Shown piece after piece: positions 5,619 to 12,721 of a stretch of 17,261 bases of DNA; the stretch's first letter is position 1, and each line of letters begins with the position of its first letter. This DNA is from UBA2277 sp035477615 (lineage in GTDB: Bacteria; Patescibacteriota; Microgenomatia; UBA1400; MFAQ01): assembly GCA_035477615.1 (NCBI GenBank), contig DATIKJ010000005.1, positions 1 through 17,261 of the forward strand. Direction: 5' to 3'. The translations under genes were made by a program, and so were the position numbers. The notes under the pieces were generated by a model, which saw only the letters and a list, made by a program, of their open reading frames with translations, was not told where the DNA came from and did no database searches.

Positions 5619-6018
5619 CAAACAGTATAAGCAACAAGTATTATTTTTTGGAGCGATTGGAATAAGCATATTTCTTTTGTTCTTTGTAATTTGTTGCACC
5701 TGGATTGGTTTTGATGTAAAGAATCAATGTAACGGAGCAAGGAGAGATTATGGGGGTGACTGTACGGAGGCACTTGTCAAACTATTGAAAGATGAAAACA
5801 AGGGTTTTAGATTGAGAAACTCGGCTGTATGGGCGTTGGGACAACTGGGAGATTCTCGCGCTTTACCGGTTTTACAAAGTTTTTATACAGGGAATATTCC
5901 AAGTAGAGAGCCACTAGATGAGAGTATTAGTCAGTATGAGCTGGAAAAAGCAATTAAACTTACTAGCGGAGGTGCAAATATTACGGCAATCTTTTGGAGA
6001 TATGGTGTTGGAAATTAA
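5608..6018 (+). CDS. Membrane-anchored HEAT-repeat-like protein
   Basis: 136 residues. A membrane segment (about 10-34) is followed by a short Cys-containing stretch (CNGARRDYGGDC) and then a helical part. FRLRNSAVWALGQLGDSRAL and PVLQSFY match the HEAT/PBS-lyase repeat pattern (helix with R-x-x-A-x-x-A-L-G-x-L-G-D, then A-x-P-x-L). The start is the ATG at 5608, with a textbook AAGGAGG at 5591-5597; it overlaps the XRE gene by 11 bp, so this is the third member of the operon. HEAT repeats usually bind proteins, so it may be a membrane scaffold or sensor working with the DUF2178 protein. The role is inferred from context only. Confidence 0.8.
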   Translation: MKISKQYKQQVLFFGAIGISIFLLFFVICCTWIGFDVKNQCNGARRDYGGDCTEALVKLLKDENKGFRLRNSAVWALGQLGDSRALPVLQSFYTGNIPSREPLDESISQYELEKAIKLTSGGANITAIFWRYGVGN

Positions 6019-6038
6019 TTTTGAATAGGTTTCTTGTA

Positions 6039-6044
6039 TATAAT
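6039..6044 (+). promoter_or_regulatory. -10 box TATAAT, predicted leaderless GTG start
   Basis: A perfect TATAAT ends 7 nt before an in-frame GTG at 6052. The -35 is weak. Confidence 0.5.
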
Positions 6045-6051
6045 TGCATTA

Positions 6052-6552
6052 GTGTTTAAAAATATGTCGATACTGGTACTGGTGTTAAAAATACTCCAGT
6101 ATTTTTTGGATTATATTTCATATTTCTTTTATTCATTTTTAATGATTGAGTCGTTTGCGATTTGCATGATGATTGTGATTGATAGTGGCTTCGAACAGCA
6201 GTTTATAAAATTATTTTTTAATATATTTCCTACTAACTTTGGGTTGGAGAGTGGGACTTTTTCAGTTGGGAGTAAGGAGATTCTGCAAATAATGGCACTG
6301 TGGAATTTGGTGGTGATGGTTTTAGGCAAAATATTGGGAAAAATTATAAAAGTAAAAATAAACAGAATAGTATATTTTGTAGCTTTTACTCTACTTCATA
6401 TAGTGGCCATAATTCGTCTATGGAATGTGTCTGGTGCGTGGTCGTCGATTGCATTTTTTTACTTTAATTCAATTGTTGGCTATTTTATATTTCTAGGTAT
6501 TAAAAAGGGAGTTAAAGCAGTTCAAAGATTAATTGAGTGGTATTGTGACTGA
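6052..6552 (+). CDS. Four-span hydrophobic membrane protein, unknown family
   Basis: 166 residues from the GTG at 6052, chosen because a perfect TATAAT ends 7 nt upstream; an ATG at 6064 is the alternative. It is very hydrophobic, with about four helices (about 4-45, 77-95, 106-122 and 131-149). The loops are short and the tail is basic (GIKKGVKAVQRLIEWYCD). No motif or family is recognised. It lies 33 bp after the HEAT-like gene and has its own promoter, so it may be independent of that operon. It could be a small transporter-like or structural membrane protein; nothing decides this. Confidence 0.6.
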   Translation: MFKNMSILVLVLKILQYFLDYISYFFYSFLMIESFAICMMIVIDSGFEQQFIKLFFNIFPTNFGLESGTFSVGSKEILQIMALWNLVVMVLGKILGKIIKVKINRIVYFVAFTLLHIVAIIRLWNVSGAWSSIAFFYFNSIVGYFIFLGIKKGVKAVQRLIEWYCD

Positions 6553-6577
6553 AATAAGCTGTATGATCGAGTAAGCG

Positions 6578-6862
6578 ATGAACAATCAATGCTATAAACA
6601 GGTTTGTTTTATGGAACCAGATCAAACTGATAAGGTTTTTAGAATGATTGAGTCTCATAGAGTGCTTTCAGGAATTGAAATGAGTATTGTTTCTGATAGA
6701 GAAAAAATTAATGAAAATGTTTGTGTACAAGCTCCCGAAGGACAGGTATTGGTTATTTTTGAGATTCCGAGAGAAATTTGTATGCCAGTTTTTTATGGAG
6801 AGTTTTATAAAGTGCTTAATGAAGAACCGCTAATGGCATATACATGTGAGAGGAAAGGATAA
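6578..6862 (+). CDS. Small soluble hypothetical protein
   Basis: 94 residues with no membrane segment. The visible secondary-structure pattern is a helix (DQTDKVFRMIESHRVLSGIE), strands (MSIVSD, QVLVIFEIP) and a C-terminal helix (FYGEFYKVLNEEPLMA), suggesting a small alpha/beta fold. Four cysteines are scattered and not arranged as a metal site. A TATGAT (6562-6567) lies 10 nt before the ATG and could give a very short leader. The family is not recognised. A weak AT-rich hairpin, AAAACT-AGC-AGTTTT, follows at 6869-6883. Confidence 0.6.
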   Translation: MNNQCYKQVCFMEPDQTDKVFRMIESHRVLSGIEMSIVSDREKINENVCVQAPEGQVLVIFEIPREICMPVFYGEFYKVLNEEPLMAYTCERKG

Positions 6863-6944
6863 ATTTGTAAAACTAGCAGTTTTTTGAGAATTTTAACCAA
6901 GAGATTGAAGGTTAATGGTAAATATTTTCTTTGGGGAGAAGTTG

Positions 6945-6973
6945 TTGACAAAAATTAGCACTCGTACTATATT
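6945..6973 (+). promoter_or_regulatory. hsp20 promoter
   Basis: -35 TTGACA (6945-6950), 17-bp spacer and -10 TATATT (6968-6973). The -10 lies in the loop of the CIRCE element, so repressor binding would block RNA polymerase. The predicted transcript starts near 6980, leaving a leader of about 37 nt with a strong Shine-Dalgarno (GGGAGGTGAG, 7003-7012). Confidence 0.8.
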
Positions 6974-6981
6974 AGTGCTAA
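6955..6981 (+). promoter_or_regulatory. CIRCE operator (HrcA binding site)
   Basis: TTAGCACTC-N9-TAGTGCTAA. The CIRCE consensus is TTAGCACTC-N9-GAGTGCTAA, so 17 of 18 arm positions match and the spacing is exact. CIRCE is the operator of the heat-shock repressor HrcA, usually found at groESL and dnaK operons. Here it controls hsp20. hrcA itself is not in this window. Confidence 0.9.
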
Positions 6982-7016
6982 TGATAGTAATTAGTATATG
7001 AAGGGAGGTGAGCTAA

Positions 7017-7439
7017 ATGGCATTTGATTTAGTTCCAAGCAGATTATTTCCATTCTCTTCTTTGAGAGTACCTTCAGTCTGGAGTGATGAAGATGATTGG
7101 TTGACAACAGCTTCACCAGCAAGTGGTTTATCGGTTTCGGAAGATGATAAAAATGTATATGTTGAAGCTTCAGTTCCAGGAATTGATCCAAAAGATGTAG
7201 AAATTACCTTTCAAGATGGATACTTGTGGATTCGCGGTGAGAGCAGTGAAGAAGTGAAAGACAAGACGCGAAAATATTATCGTGAATCGAGTAAGTCTTT
7301 CTCGTATAGAGTGGCTGTTCCGGGTGAAATTGATGAAAAGGTCGAACCTGAGGCAACATCTAAAAACGGAGTGATGACGATAACTTTTACAAAAGCACCG
7401 AAAGTTCAACCTAAAAAGATTCAAATAAAGGTAAAATAA
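7017..7439 (+). CDS. hsp20: Small heat shock protein, Hsp20/alpha-crystallin family
   Basis: 140 residues, the usual length. A Phe/Leu/Trp-rich N-terminal arm (1-35) is followed by the alpha-crystallin domain (about 36-128). Typical strands are VYVEASVPGIDPKDVEITFQ (47-66), the FSYRVAVPGEID core (95-106) and the NGVMTITFTKA block (117-127). The C-terminal I135-Q-I137 is the IxI motif that docks into neighbouring dimers to build oligomers. It acts as an ATP-independent holdase for unfolding proteins in the cytoplasm. The CIRCE element and strong promoter upstream imply heat or proteotoxic-stress induction through HrcA. The Shine-Dalgarno is one of the strongest in the window. Confidence 0.96.
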   Translation: MAFDLVPSRLFPFSSLRVPSVWSDEDDWLTTASPASGLSVSEDDKNVYVEASVPGIDPKDVEITFQDGYLWIRGESSEEVKDKTRKYYRESSKSFSYRVAVPGEIDEKVEPEATSKNGVMTITFTKAPKVQPKKIQIKVK

Positions 7440-7458
7440 TGGATAGTATATATTGTTG

Positions 7459-7485
7459 CAGTACTCCACCAATGGTGGAGTACTG
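7459..7485. terminator. Perfect 12-bp hairpin between convergent genes
   Basis: CAGTACTCCACC-AAT-GGTGGAGTACTG lies between the 3' ends of hsp20 (plus) and degV (minus). It is symmetric, so both transcripts would form it. There is no T-run on either side, so it is not a canonical intrinsic terminator. It may stabilise mRNA ends or act with another termination mechanism. Confidence 0.6.
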
Positions 7486-7495
7486 GACAGTATGA

Positions 7496-8368
7496 TCAAG
7501 CTTTTTGAATGGCGATACCAACAGCTTTTTCTCCAGCATGGACTCCAAGAACCGGCCCGGCTTCAAAAATTCTAATATTACTAGAGTAGATAGGAGCGAG
7601 GTTTTGTCTTAAAATCTCTGCACCTTCAGGATAGTTTGTGTGGATAATGGCAAGTTTGGTAATGTCTCGATTGGTATTTTCAACTCTTTTTATAAGTTCT
7701 TTTTGGGCATTTTGATTGGTGCGAGTTATGTTTTGAATTTTGAGCTTGCCATTTTCTAGACCAATGATTGGTTTTAGATGAAGTTTGCTACCAAGATAAC
7801 CAGCTGTTGATGGTAAACGGCCGCCTTTGACAATATTTTCTAGAGTGGATAGGGATACATAAAGCTCAGTTTTGGGTATTGTTTCAAGGACAAGACGTTT
7901 TATATCTTCGAGTGGATATCCCTCATTGGCTAGTTGGGCTGCGTATTCAACTAAAAACCATATTCCAAGAGATACTTGTTTTGAGTCGACGACTTCAATA
8001 AGAAGGTGGGGATTTTTTTCTAGAGCTAGTTTTGATCCGAGGACTGCAGATTCCCAAACAGCTGAGTGTTGTGAAGTGACGTGAATGGAAATGATAGAGG
8101 AGTGTCTTTGGCCAATTTCTTGATAGAGATTGTTAATTCTGCCGGTAATGGCACCTGAAGTTTGAGGTAATCGATCTGATGATCTCATTTTTGTATAAAA
8201 TTCATTAGGGGAGATGTTGGTGTCGGGCATAGATATCCATTGGCCATTTTCGAAAAACTTTATGTCTAAAGGGACAACAGAAATGTCGAGTTCTTGTACC
8301 TTTTGCGAGTCAGGGCGAATTGAAGAGCCTGTGTCAGTAATAATTCCTACTTTGTTTTCGATACTCAT
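7496..8368 (-). CDS. degV: DegV-family fatty-acid-binding protein
   Basis: 290 residues, full length for DegV. Landmarks are the N-terminal IITDTGSS (9-16), the RLPQTSGAITG loop (66-76) that binds the carboxylate of a fatty acid, the IHVTSQHSAVWESA segment (95-108, the S-x-x-S-G-T-Y-x-x-A position of relatives), YVSLSTLENIVKGGRLP, and the C-terminal GPVLGVHAG loop. Family members bind a single fatty acid; the closest described relatives (FakB) present it to a kinase for phospholipid synthesis. No FakA-like gene is in this window. No Shine-Dalgarno is seen. A TATGAT (8386-8391, minus strand) would give a leader of about 9-11 nt. It is divergent from the lactate permease gene. Confidence 0.93.
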   Translation of the reverse strand: MSIENKVGIITDTGSSIRPDSQKVQELDISVVPLDIKFFENGQWISMPDTNISPNEFYTKMRSSDRLPQTSGAITGRINNLYQEIGQRHSSIISIHVTSQHSAVWESAVLGSKLALEKNPHLLIEVVDSKQVSLGIWFLVEYAAQLANEGYPLEDIKRLVLETIPKTELYVSLSTLENIVKGGRLPSTAGYLGSKLHLKPIIGLENGKLKIQNITRTNQNAQKELIKRVENTNRDITKLAIIHTNYPEGAEILRQNLAPIYSSNIRIFEAGPVLGVHAGEKAVGIAIQKA

Positions 8369-8422
8369 AGATTTTATTTGAGCATATCATATTGTTTAAT
8401 AGCGGAATAGTGAAGAAAATTA

Positions 8423-8428
8423 TAGAAT
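8423..8428 (+). promoter_or_regulatory. -10 box TAGAAT, leaderless GTG start
   Basis: TAGAAT ends 5 nt before the GTG at 8434. No Shine-Dalgarno or clear -35 is present. Confidence 0.4.
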
Positions 8429-8433
8429 GAAGT

Positions 8434-9930
8434 GTGATAACAGAATGGTCATGGTTTTTGTCGATATTTCCGTTTGGATTATTTTTATTCCTTTTGTTTT
8501 TTAGGAAACTGACATTACCAGTAATTTCCATTTTGGTTTTGATAATGACATTGATAATTCAGGTAACTTTTTGGGAGATACTGCCTGTTTATTTGTTGAC
8601 CTCTGCTACCAAAGGATTTTTTGTTGCTTTTGATATTTTACTTATCGTATTTGGAGCGGTTTTCTTTTTGGAAATTTTAAAGGACATTGGAATAATAGAG
8701 AATATTGGTTTTTATTTGGAGTCGATTTCTAAGGATTATCGTATTCAAGTAATACTTTTGGCTTGGTTTTTTATTAATTTTATGGAGGGAATGGCTGGAT
8801 TCGGAACTCCTGGGGCGATAGTAGCACCTATTTTGGTTAGTTTGGGATTATCACCGCTAACGGCAGTAATAATGTCTTTGTTGGGAAATAGTAGTGCTGG
8901 TGTTTTTGGGGCTGCAGGAACACCGATTAGAATAGGTTTTGCTGGATTGGATGTAACAAATGTACCTTGGTTTGCAGTGTTGTTTAATAGTGTGGGTTTG
9001 TTGATTCCAGTGTTTATGGTTTGGATGTTGGTAAAAAATCAAGAGAAGAGGTGGACTCATTTTTTTGAGGTACTACCCTTTGCTTTGTGGTCAGGTTTTC
9101 TTTTTGTGTTTTCTTCAATAGTGGTAGTTGGTTTGGGGCAAGAGTTTGTGTCAATAATTGGCTCGATGTTAGCGATTGTTATGATAATTATTTCTTTGAA
9201 ACTGGGAATGTTTGTTCCGAAACAGGAGAGAAGTTTGATTAAGCGTATAAAAATTAAAATGAGTATTCCTTTACGAAAAGTGGTGTTGCCTTATTTGGTG
9301 ATATTTATCCTTTTGGTTTTGGGAAAGTCGATACTAAAAACAATAGATATCCATTTTCCGTGGGGATATACTCATACATTTAATTTTTTTAATCCTGGTT
9401 TTATATTTGTGATTAGTGGAGTGCCTTTTGCGCTAGTGTGGGGGAGAAAGAAGCTATTACACGGATGTATTAGAAATGCGATAACAAGAACTCTTGATCC
9501 TTTTTTGGTAATACTGTCGATGTCAACAATGATTCAGTTGATGGTTAATTCTGGGAATAATATTTCGGGATTGCCTTCGGTACTGAGTGTGTTGACGAAA
9601 AATATTAATGGTACATTGTTGCCTTTTGTAGTGCCTTTTGTAGGGGCTTTTGGCTCTTTTTTAACTGGAAGTATTACGATTTCAAATATTTTGTTTGGAA
9701 ATATATTTGCACAAGCAAGTGCAATTTATAACTTGAGTGTGGCAAAAGTACTGGCTTTAGAAGTATCTGGTGCGGCGATAGGGAATAGTATGGCGATTGC
9801 AGATATCATGGCAGCGGAAGCAGTCGTTGGTATGAAAAATAAAACAAGAAGCGTATTAAGGGGAGTTGTTGGTCCTTGTTTGGTTTGTTTGAGTATTTTG
9901 GGAGTTGTAGGGTTTTTGATCTTGAGGTAA
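8434..9930 (+). CDS. lctP: L-lactate permease family transporter (LctP/LldP)
   Basis: 498 residues, about 12-13 hydrophobic helices, slightly shorter than the usual 530-560. The family signature is clear: FMEGMAGFGTPGAIVAP (116-132), then SLLGNSSAGVFGAAGTPIRIGFAGL. A second half-repeat occurs near the C-terminus (FVGAFGSFLTGSITISNILF, then EVSGAAIGNSMAIADIMAA). The family moves lactate, and sometimes glycolate, with protons across the cytoplasmic membrane. In a fermentative organism it could export lactate or take it up (inference). The GTG start follows TAGAAT by 5 nt. The next gene is convergent; its 3' end is 24 bp away. Confidence 0.9.
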   Translation: MITEWSWFLSIFPFGLFLFLLFFRKLTLPVISILVLIMTLIIQVTFWEILPVYLLTSATKGFFVAFDILLIVFGAVFFLEILKDIGIIENIGFYLESISKDYRIQVILLAWFFINFMEGMAGFGTPGAIVAPILVSLGLSPLTAVIMSLLGNSSAGVFGAAGTPIRIGFAGLDVTNVPWFAVLFNSVGLLIPVFMVWMLVKNQEKRWTHFFEVLPFALWSGFLFVFSSIVVVGLGQEFVSIIGSMLAIVMIIISLKLGMFVPKQERSLIKRIKIKMSIPLRKVVLPYLVIFILLVLGKSILKTIDIHFPWGYTHTFNFFNPGFIFVISGVPFALVWGRKKLLHGCIRNAITRTLDPFLVILSMSTMIQLMVNSGNNISGLPSVLSVLTKNINGTLLPFVVPFVGAFGSFLTGSITISNILFGNIFAQASAIYNLSVAKVLALEVSGAAIGNSMAIADIMAAEAVVGMKNKTRSVLRGVVGPCLVCLSILGVVGFLILR

Positions 9931-9954
9931 CGCTGTTGTGTAAGAAGAAATATT

Positions 9955-12039
9955 TTATTGAACAACAAGTTTTCTTCCTGAACCACCAGTACCACCGACA
10001 TGGCCTCCATAACCAGTACCACCAGTTCCTCCGGTAATAGTAATGTTTGTAATAGCAGTTTCTGTATCTGTTTTTATGTAGACTGATCCACCAGCTCCAC
10101 CACCACAGCCACCACCGTTAGCGCCTGCAGATTCTCCATTTGTTCCATTGTTTTGTATCGTACCAGACAAGGATAAACTTTTAGCATTGATTGCGATAAT
10201 TCCACCACCAGTTCCTCCGAGATATCCTGTACCAGAATTGGTATACGCTCCTCCACCTTGAGCTCCAGCTGAACCCATAAACAATTGTGTTAGGTTGGAA
10301 TCTCCATATGTTCCACCACCACCACCACCTCCACCGTGAGCAGTACCATCTCGACAGTTACTAGGATTTGTATAATGTCCTTGACCGCCTGCGCCACTAG
10401 TGTTTGTACCACCATTTGTTCCTGAGTATGTTCCGCCACCCCCTGTACCAGCAGTGCCATATCCACCTCCTCCGGCGGCACCAGTACTACCACCACAACA
10501 TTCCCACCAGTTGCTTCCACCACCACCACCTCCTCCTCCGACGCTTACTCCAGCACCACCAGCAGAACCAATACAACCTGGAGAAGCTGAAGTTATTCCA
10601 CCACCACCTCCTCCTCCTCCACAAGAACCTGCAATTCCAACTTGGTGGTATGGACCTCCTGCTCCGGCATTGTAACCGCAGAAAGCTTCACCTCCTTGTC
10701 TGGTATTACCTCCTCCGCGATATCCTTTGCCAGTCATGGTTATTGATCCAGTAATTGTGGCAGTACCACTGGCTTTGAAAGCTAGAACTCCACCTTTGGT
10801 ACCATCCCAAGCGTTGGCGGTAAGGGTAGCGCCACTACTGACAGTTACATTGCTGTAGTTGGGAACTCGTTGGACAATTATTTTTTGACCAGTTAAGTTA
10901 CTATTACTACCGACTCCGTAAGTTTTTGTAATATTACCTAAAACAGTGATAACATTGCCGTTGACTCCGGTGACATAAAAATTTTCGTAGTTTCCAGCAC
11001 TGCTATAGCTTGAACTAGATCCTTGGAGATTTATGAGCATTACTTCGTCACCATATGCAATACCATTAGTACTTGATGCTGTAATTGTATTGGTGCTGAG
11101 AGCAGATACGGAATAACTGATGCCATCAGCATAAGTTCTGCCAGTATTGACATAAGTATTGATGTTTTGTGATCCACTGAAGGTTACAGCACCATCGTCG
11201 CCTGTGCCATAATCGGTGGTAGTACATATTGTTCCAAATGCATTTTTACCTGTAGCTGCCGCATATGTGTCGTTACAATCTGTGTTGTTGGCAACGTAAG
11301 CACTTGCATCACCAACACAGGTTTTATATGTCCCGGTACCATAACCATCACCATCAGCATCGATGTAACCAGCGACTCCTCTATATATAGAAGCATTATC
11401 GTCATTACAATCAGTGTTGTTATCAGCAACATAGTTTGTGTCGATTATTGATCCAGAGCAGATATTTGTGTTGATTGATCCGACACCATAACCATCACCG
11501 TCTTTATCGACGTAACCAGAGTATGTTTTCCATTTTGTGGCATTGTTTGGATTACAGTCACTTTGAGACATATCGGCTGCTAGACTGCGTCTTCTTCTAC
11601 CTGAAGCAGTGGCATCATAAAAATCAAGACTGTCTGGACGGCCATCTGAGTCAGCGTCGAGCATGTATAGAGGAACACCAATTTTTATTTGTGAAAAATC
11701 TGAACCGATAGATACACTACCACCGTCTTGAATCTCGAGTGAGCCGACAACGAGAGTTGTTGGTGAGTTGGAAGATATTCCAGAAGGAATGGTAAAACTT
11801 TTACCTTCTGGAACAACGAGTTTAGCTGTGTTGGTGGTGGACTCTTCTGAGCTACCGGCATCATCAACACCATTAATACTACCGGGTGTAGCAATATAGC
11901 AACCAAGTGCGTCGTTGGTACTAACGGTATAGTTCCCAGACACAGGAACTCCGGTACAAAAACTCTCTGCATGTACTTGGCTAGCAGTAATCCATGAAGT
12001 AAAGCAAAGAGCGAGTAATAAAGGTATTATTTTTTTCAT
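9955..12039 (-). CDS. Secreted surface protein: Ca-binding/MopE-like repeats and Gly-rich C-terminal region
   Basis: 694 residues. Signal peptide 1-24 (MKKIIPLLLALCF..., cleavage after VHA). Residues 25-125 are a Ser/Thr-rich beta region. Residues 128-140 (DADSDGRPDSLDF) are a thrombospondin-3/EF-loop-like calcium motif. Residues 161-260 hold two units of DxDGDGYG (178-185 and 227-234) plus YVADNNTDCNDDNAS and YVANNTDCNDTYA, the pattern of MopE-type metal-binding repeats. Residues 285-440 are beta-rich. Residues 440-694 are Gly-rich with eight-Gly runs at 474-481, 501-508 and 569-576, like the secreted Gly-rich proteins of myxobacteria (from memory). Odd features are R148-R151 (GRRRRS) between modules and clustered cysteines (C514-C515). 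It ends without a sortase motif or anchor. It is coupled to the upstream gene by an ATGA overlap. Role: adhesin or envelope layer (inference). Confidence 0.88.
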   Translation of the reverse strand: MKKIIPLLLALCFTSWITASQVHAESFCTGVPVSGNYTVSTNDALGCYIATPGSINGVDDAGSSEESTTNTAKLVVPEGKSFTIPSGISSNSPTTLVVGSLEIQDGGSVSIGSDFSQIKIGVPLYMLDADSDGRPDSLDFYDATASGRRRRSLAADMSQSDCNPNNATKWKTYSGYVDKDGDGYGVGSINTNICSGSIIDTNYVADNNTDCNDDNASIYRGVAGYIDADGDGYGTGTYKTCVGDASAYVANNTDCNDTYAAATGKNAFGTICTTTDYGTGDDGAVTFSGSQNINTYVNTGRTYADGISYSVSALSTNTITASSTNGIAYGDEVMLINLQGSSSSYSSAGNYENFYVTGVNGNVITVLGNITKTYGVGSNSNLTGQKIIVQRVPNYSNVTVSSGATLTANAWDGTKGGVLAFKASGTATITGSITMTGKGYRGGGNTRQGGEAFCGYNAGAGGPYHQVGIAGSCGGGGGGGGITSASPGCIGSAGGAGVSVGGGGGGGGSNWWECCGGSTGAAGGGGYGTAGTGGGGTYSGTNGGTNTSGAGGQGHYTNPSNCRDGTAHGGGGGGGGTYGDSNLTQLFMGSAGAQGGGAYTNSGTGYLGGTGGGIIAINAKSLSLSGTIQNNGTNGESAGANGGGCGGGAGGSVYIKTDTETAITNITITGGTGGTGYGGHVGGTGGSGRKLVVQ

Positions 12040-12614
12040 CTTATGGCGATGCCGACTTTGGACTGATTAATTGTATCTCCAGACTCGATTAAGAACCCCC
12101 ATTTATGTAGGTGGGTATCGTTGGTTGTCCAGGAACCGGACCATGTTCCACTTAGGCTTGTTCCAGATGAAAGAGCAAGATCTCGAATCTCTGTTTTATT
12201 ATCAGAGTAAACAGTAACTTTTACCCAGGAAATTGGTTTAGTGTGATTGGCAAAAATGGTTACTGTTTGTTTGATACCTTCTTTGGGATCGTGGGGATTA
12301 ATGATGGCCTTAGTGATTTTTGGACCGTCGGTTTTTCCTTGAGAAATGCTGTAGATTTCTTCACCTTGTTTGATAGGAATGATTTTTTGGGTGGGTAGAG
12401 GAATCGTTGGTACTGTGGGAGTGTCGGTAAGTATTGGTGAAGGAGAGTTTGTAACCTTGGCGATAAATTGATTGGCAAATTGACTAACATAGTTTTGTGT
12501 TTTTGCTAACATGGTTGGGTTGAGAAGAAGAAAGATGAAAGCACTAGATGTAATTAAAAGGACAGTAATAAGAACAACAATACAGTAGGGAAATTGTTTA
12601 TTTTCGTTTTCCAT
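12036..12614 (-). CDS. Single-span membrane protein with extracellular beta domain
   Basis: 192 residues from the ATG at 12614. A short polar N-terminus and one membrane helix (about 10-32) are followed by a Pro/Thr/Ser stalk (about 53-77) and a C-terminal beta-type domain (about 95-190). That domain has Ig-like spacing (KITKAIINP, KQTVTIFANHT, SWVKVTVYSDN, LSGTWSGSWTTNDT, KWGFLIESGD). In-frame ATGs at 12659 and 12632 fall on the -35 and -10 boxes of the predicted promoter, so they cannot be used. Its TGA stop overlaps the ATG of the 694-residue surface protein, so the two are translationally coupled. It may anchor, export or fold that protein at the cell surface; this rests on context only. 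Confidence 0.8.
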   Translation of the reverse strand: MENENKQFPYCIVVLITVLLITSSAFIFLLLNPTMLAKTQNYVSQFANQFIAKVTNSPSPILTDTPTVPTIPLPTQKIIPIKQGEEIYSISQGKTDGPKITKAIINPHDPKEGIKQTVTIFANHTKPISWVKVTVYSDNKTEIRDLALSSGTSLSGTWSGSWTTNDTHLHKWGFLIESGDTINQSKVGIAIR

Positions 12615-12630
12615 GGTTATATCTACAAAC

Positions 12631-12659
12631 ATTGTAGCGCAATATATATTGCAGTGCAA
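12631..12659 (-). promoter_or_regulatory. Promoter of the surface-protein operon with a 14-bp palindrome
   Basis: On the minus strand: -35 TTGCAC (12654-12659), 17-bp spacer, -10 TACAAT (12631-12636). The spacer contains the perfect palindrome GCAATATATATTGC (12639-12652), which could bind a dimeric repressor. The predicted leader is about 10 nt, with no Shine-Dalgarno. Confidence 0.6.
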
Positions 12660-12707
12660 AGGAAGTATATTTTTGTAATTATTGTATTTGAAGTGTAAGA
12701 TTTGTTA

Positions 12708-12713
12708 TATAGT
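12708..12713 (+). promoter_or_regulatory. -10 box TATAGT upstream of the hydrolase gene
   Basis: TATAGT (5/6) ends 8 nt before the ATG at 12722. No Shine-Dalgarno, and only a weak TTGTAT (12682-12687, 20 bp away) as -35. Confidence 0.4.
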
Positions 12714-12721
12714 TTAAACAG

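Noticed and set aside
6869..6885. AAAACT-AGC-AGTTTTTT as a terminator after the gene at 6578
   Set aside because: The stem is almost pure A-T and the T-run is part of the stem; only mentioned in the gene entry.
10400..10754. Pro-rich and His-rich open frames on the plus strand
   Set aside because: They mirror GGN glycine codons of the Gly-rich surface protein on the minus strand and have no start signal or natural composition.
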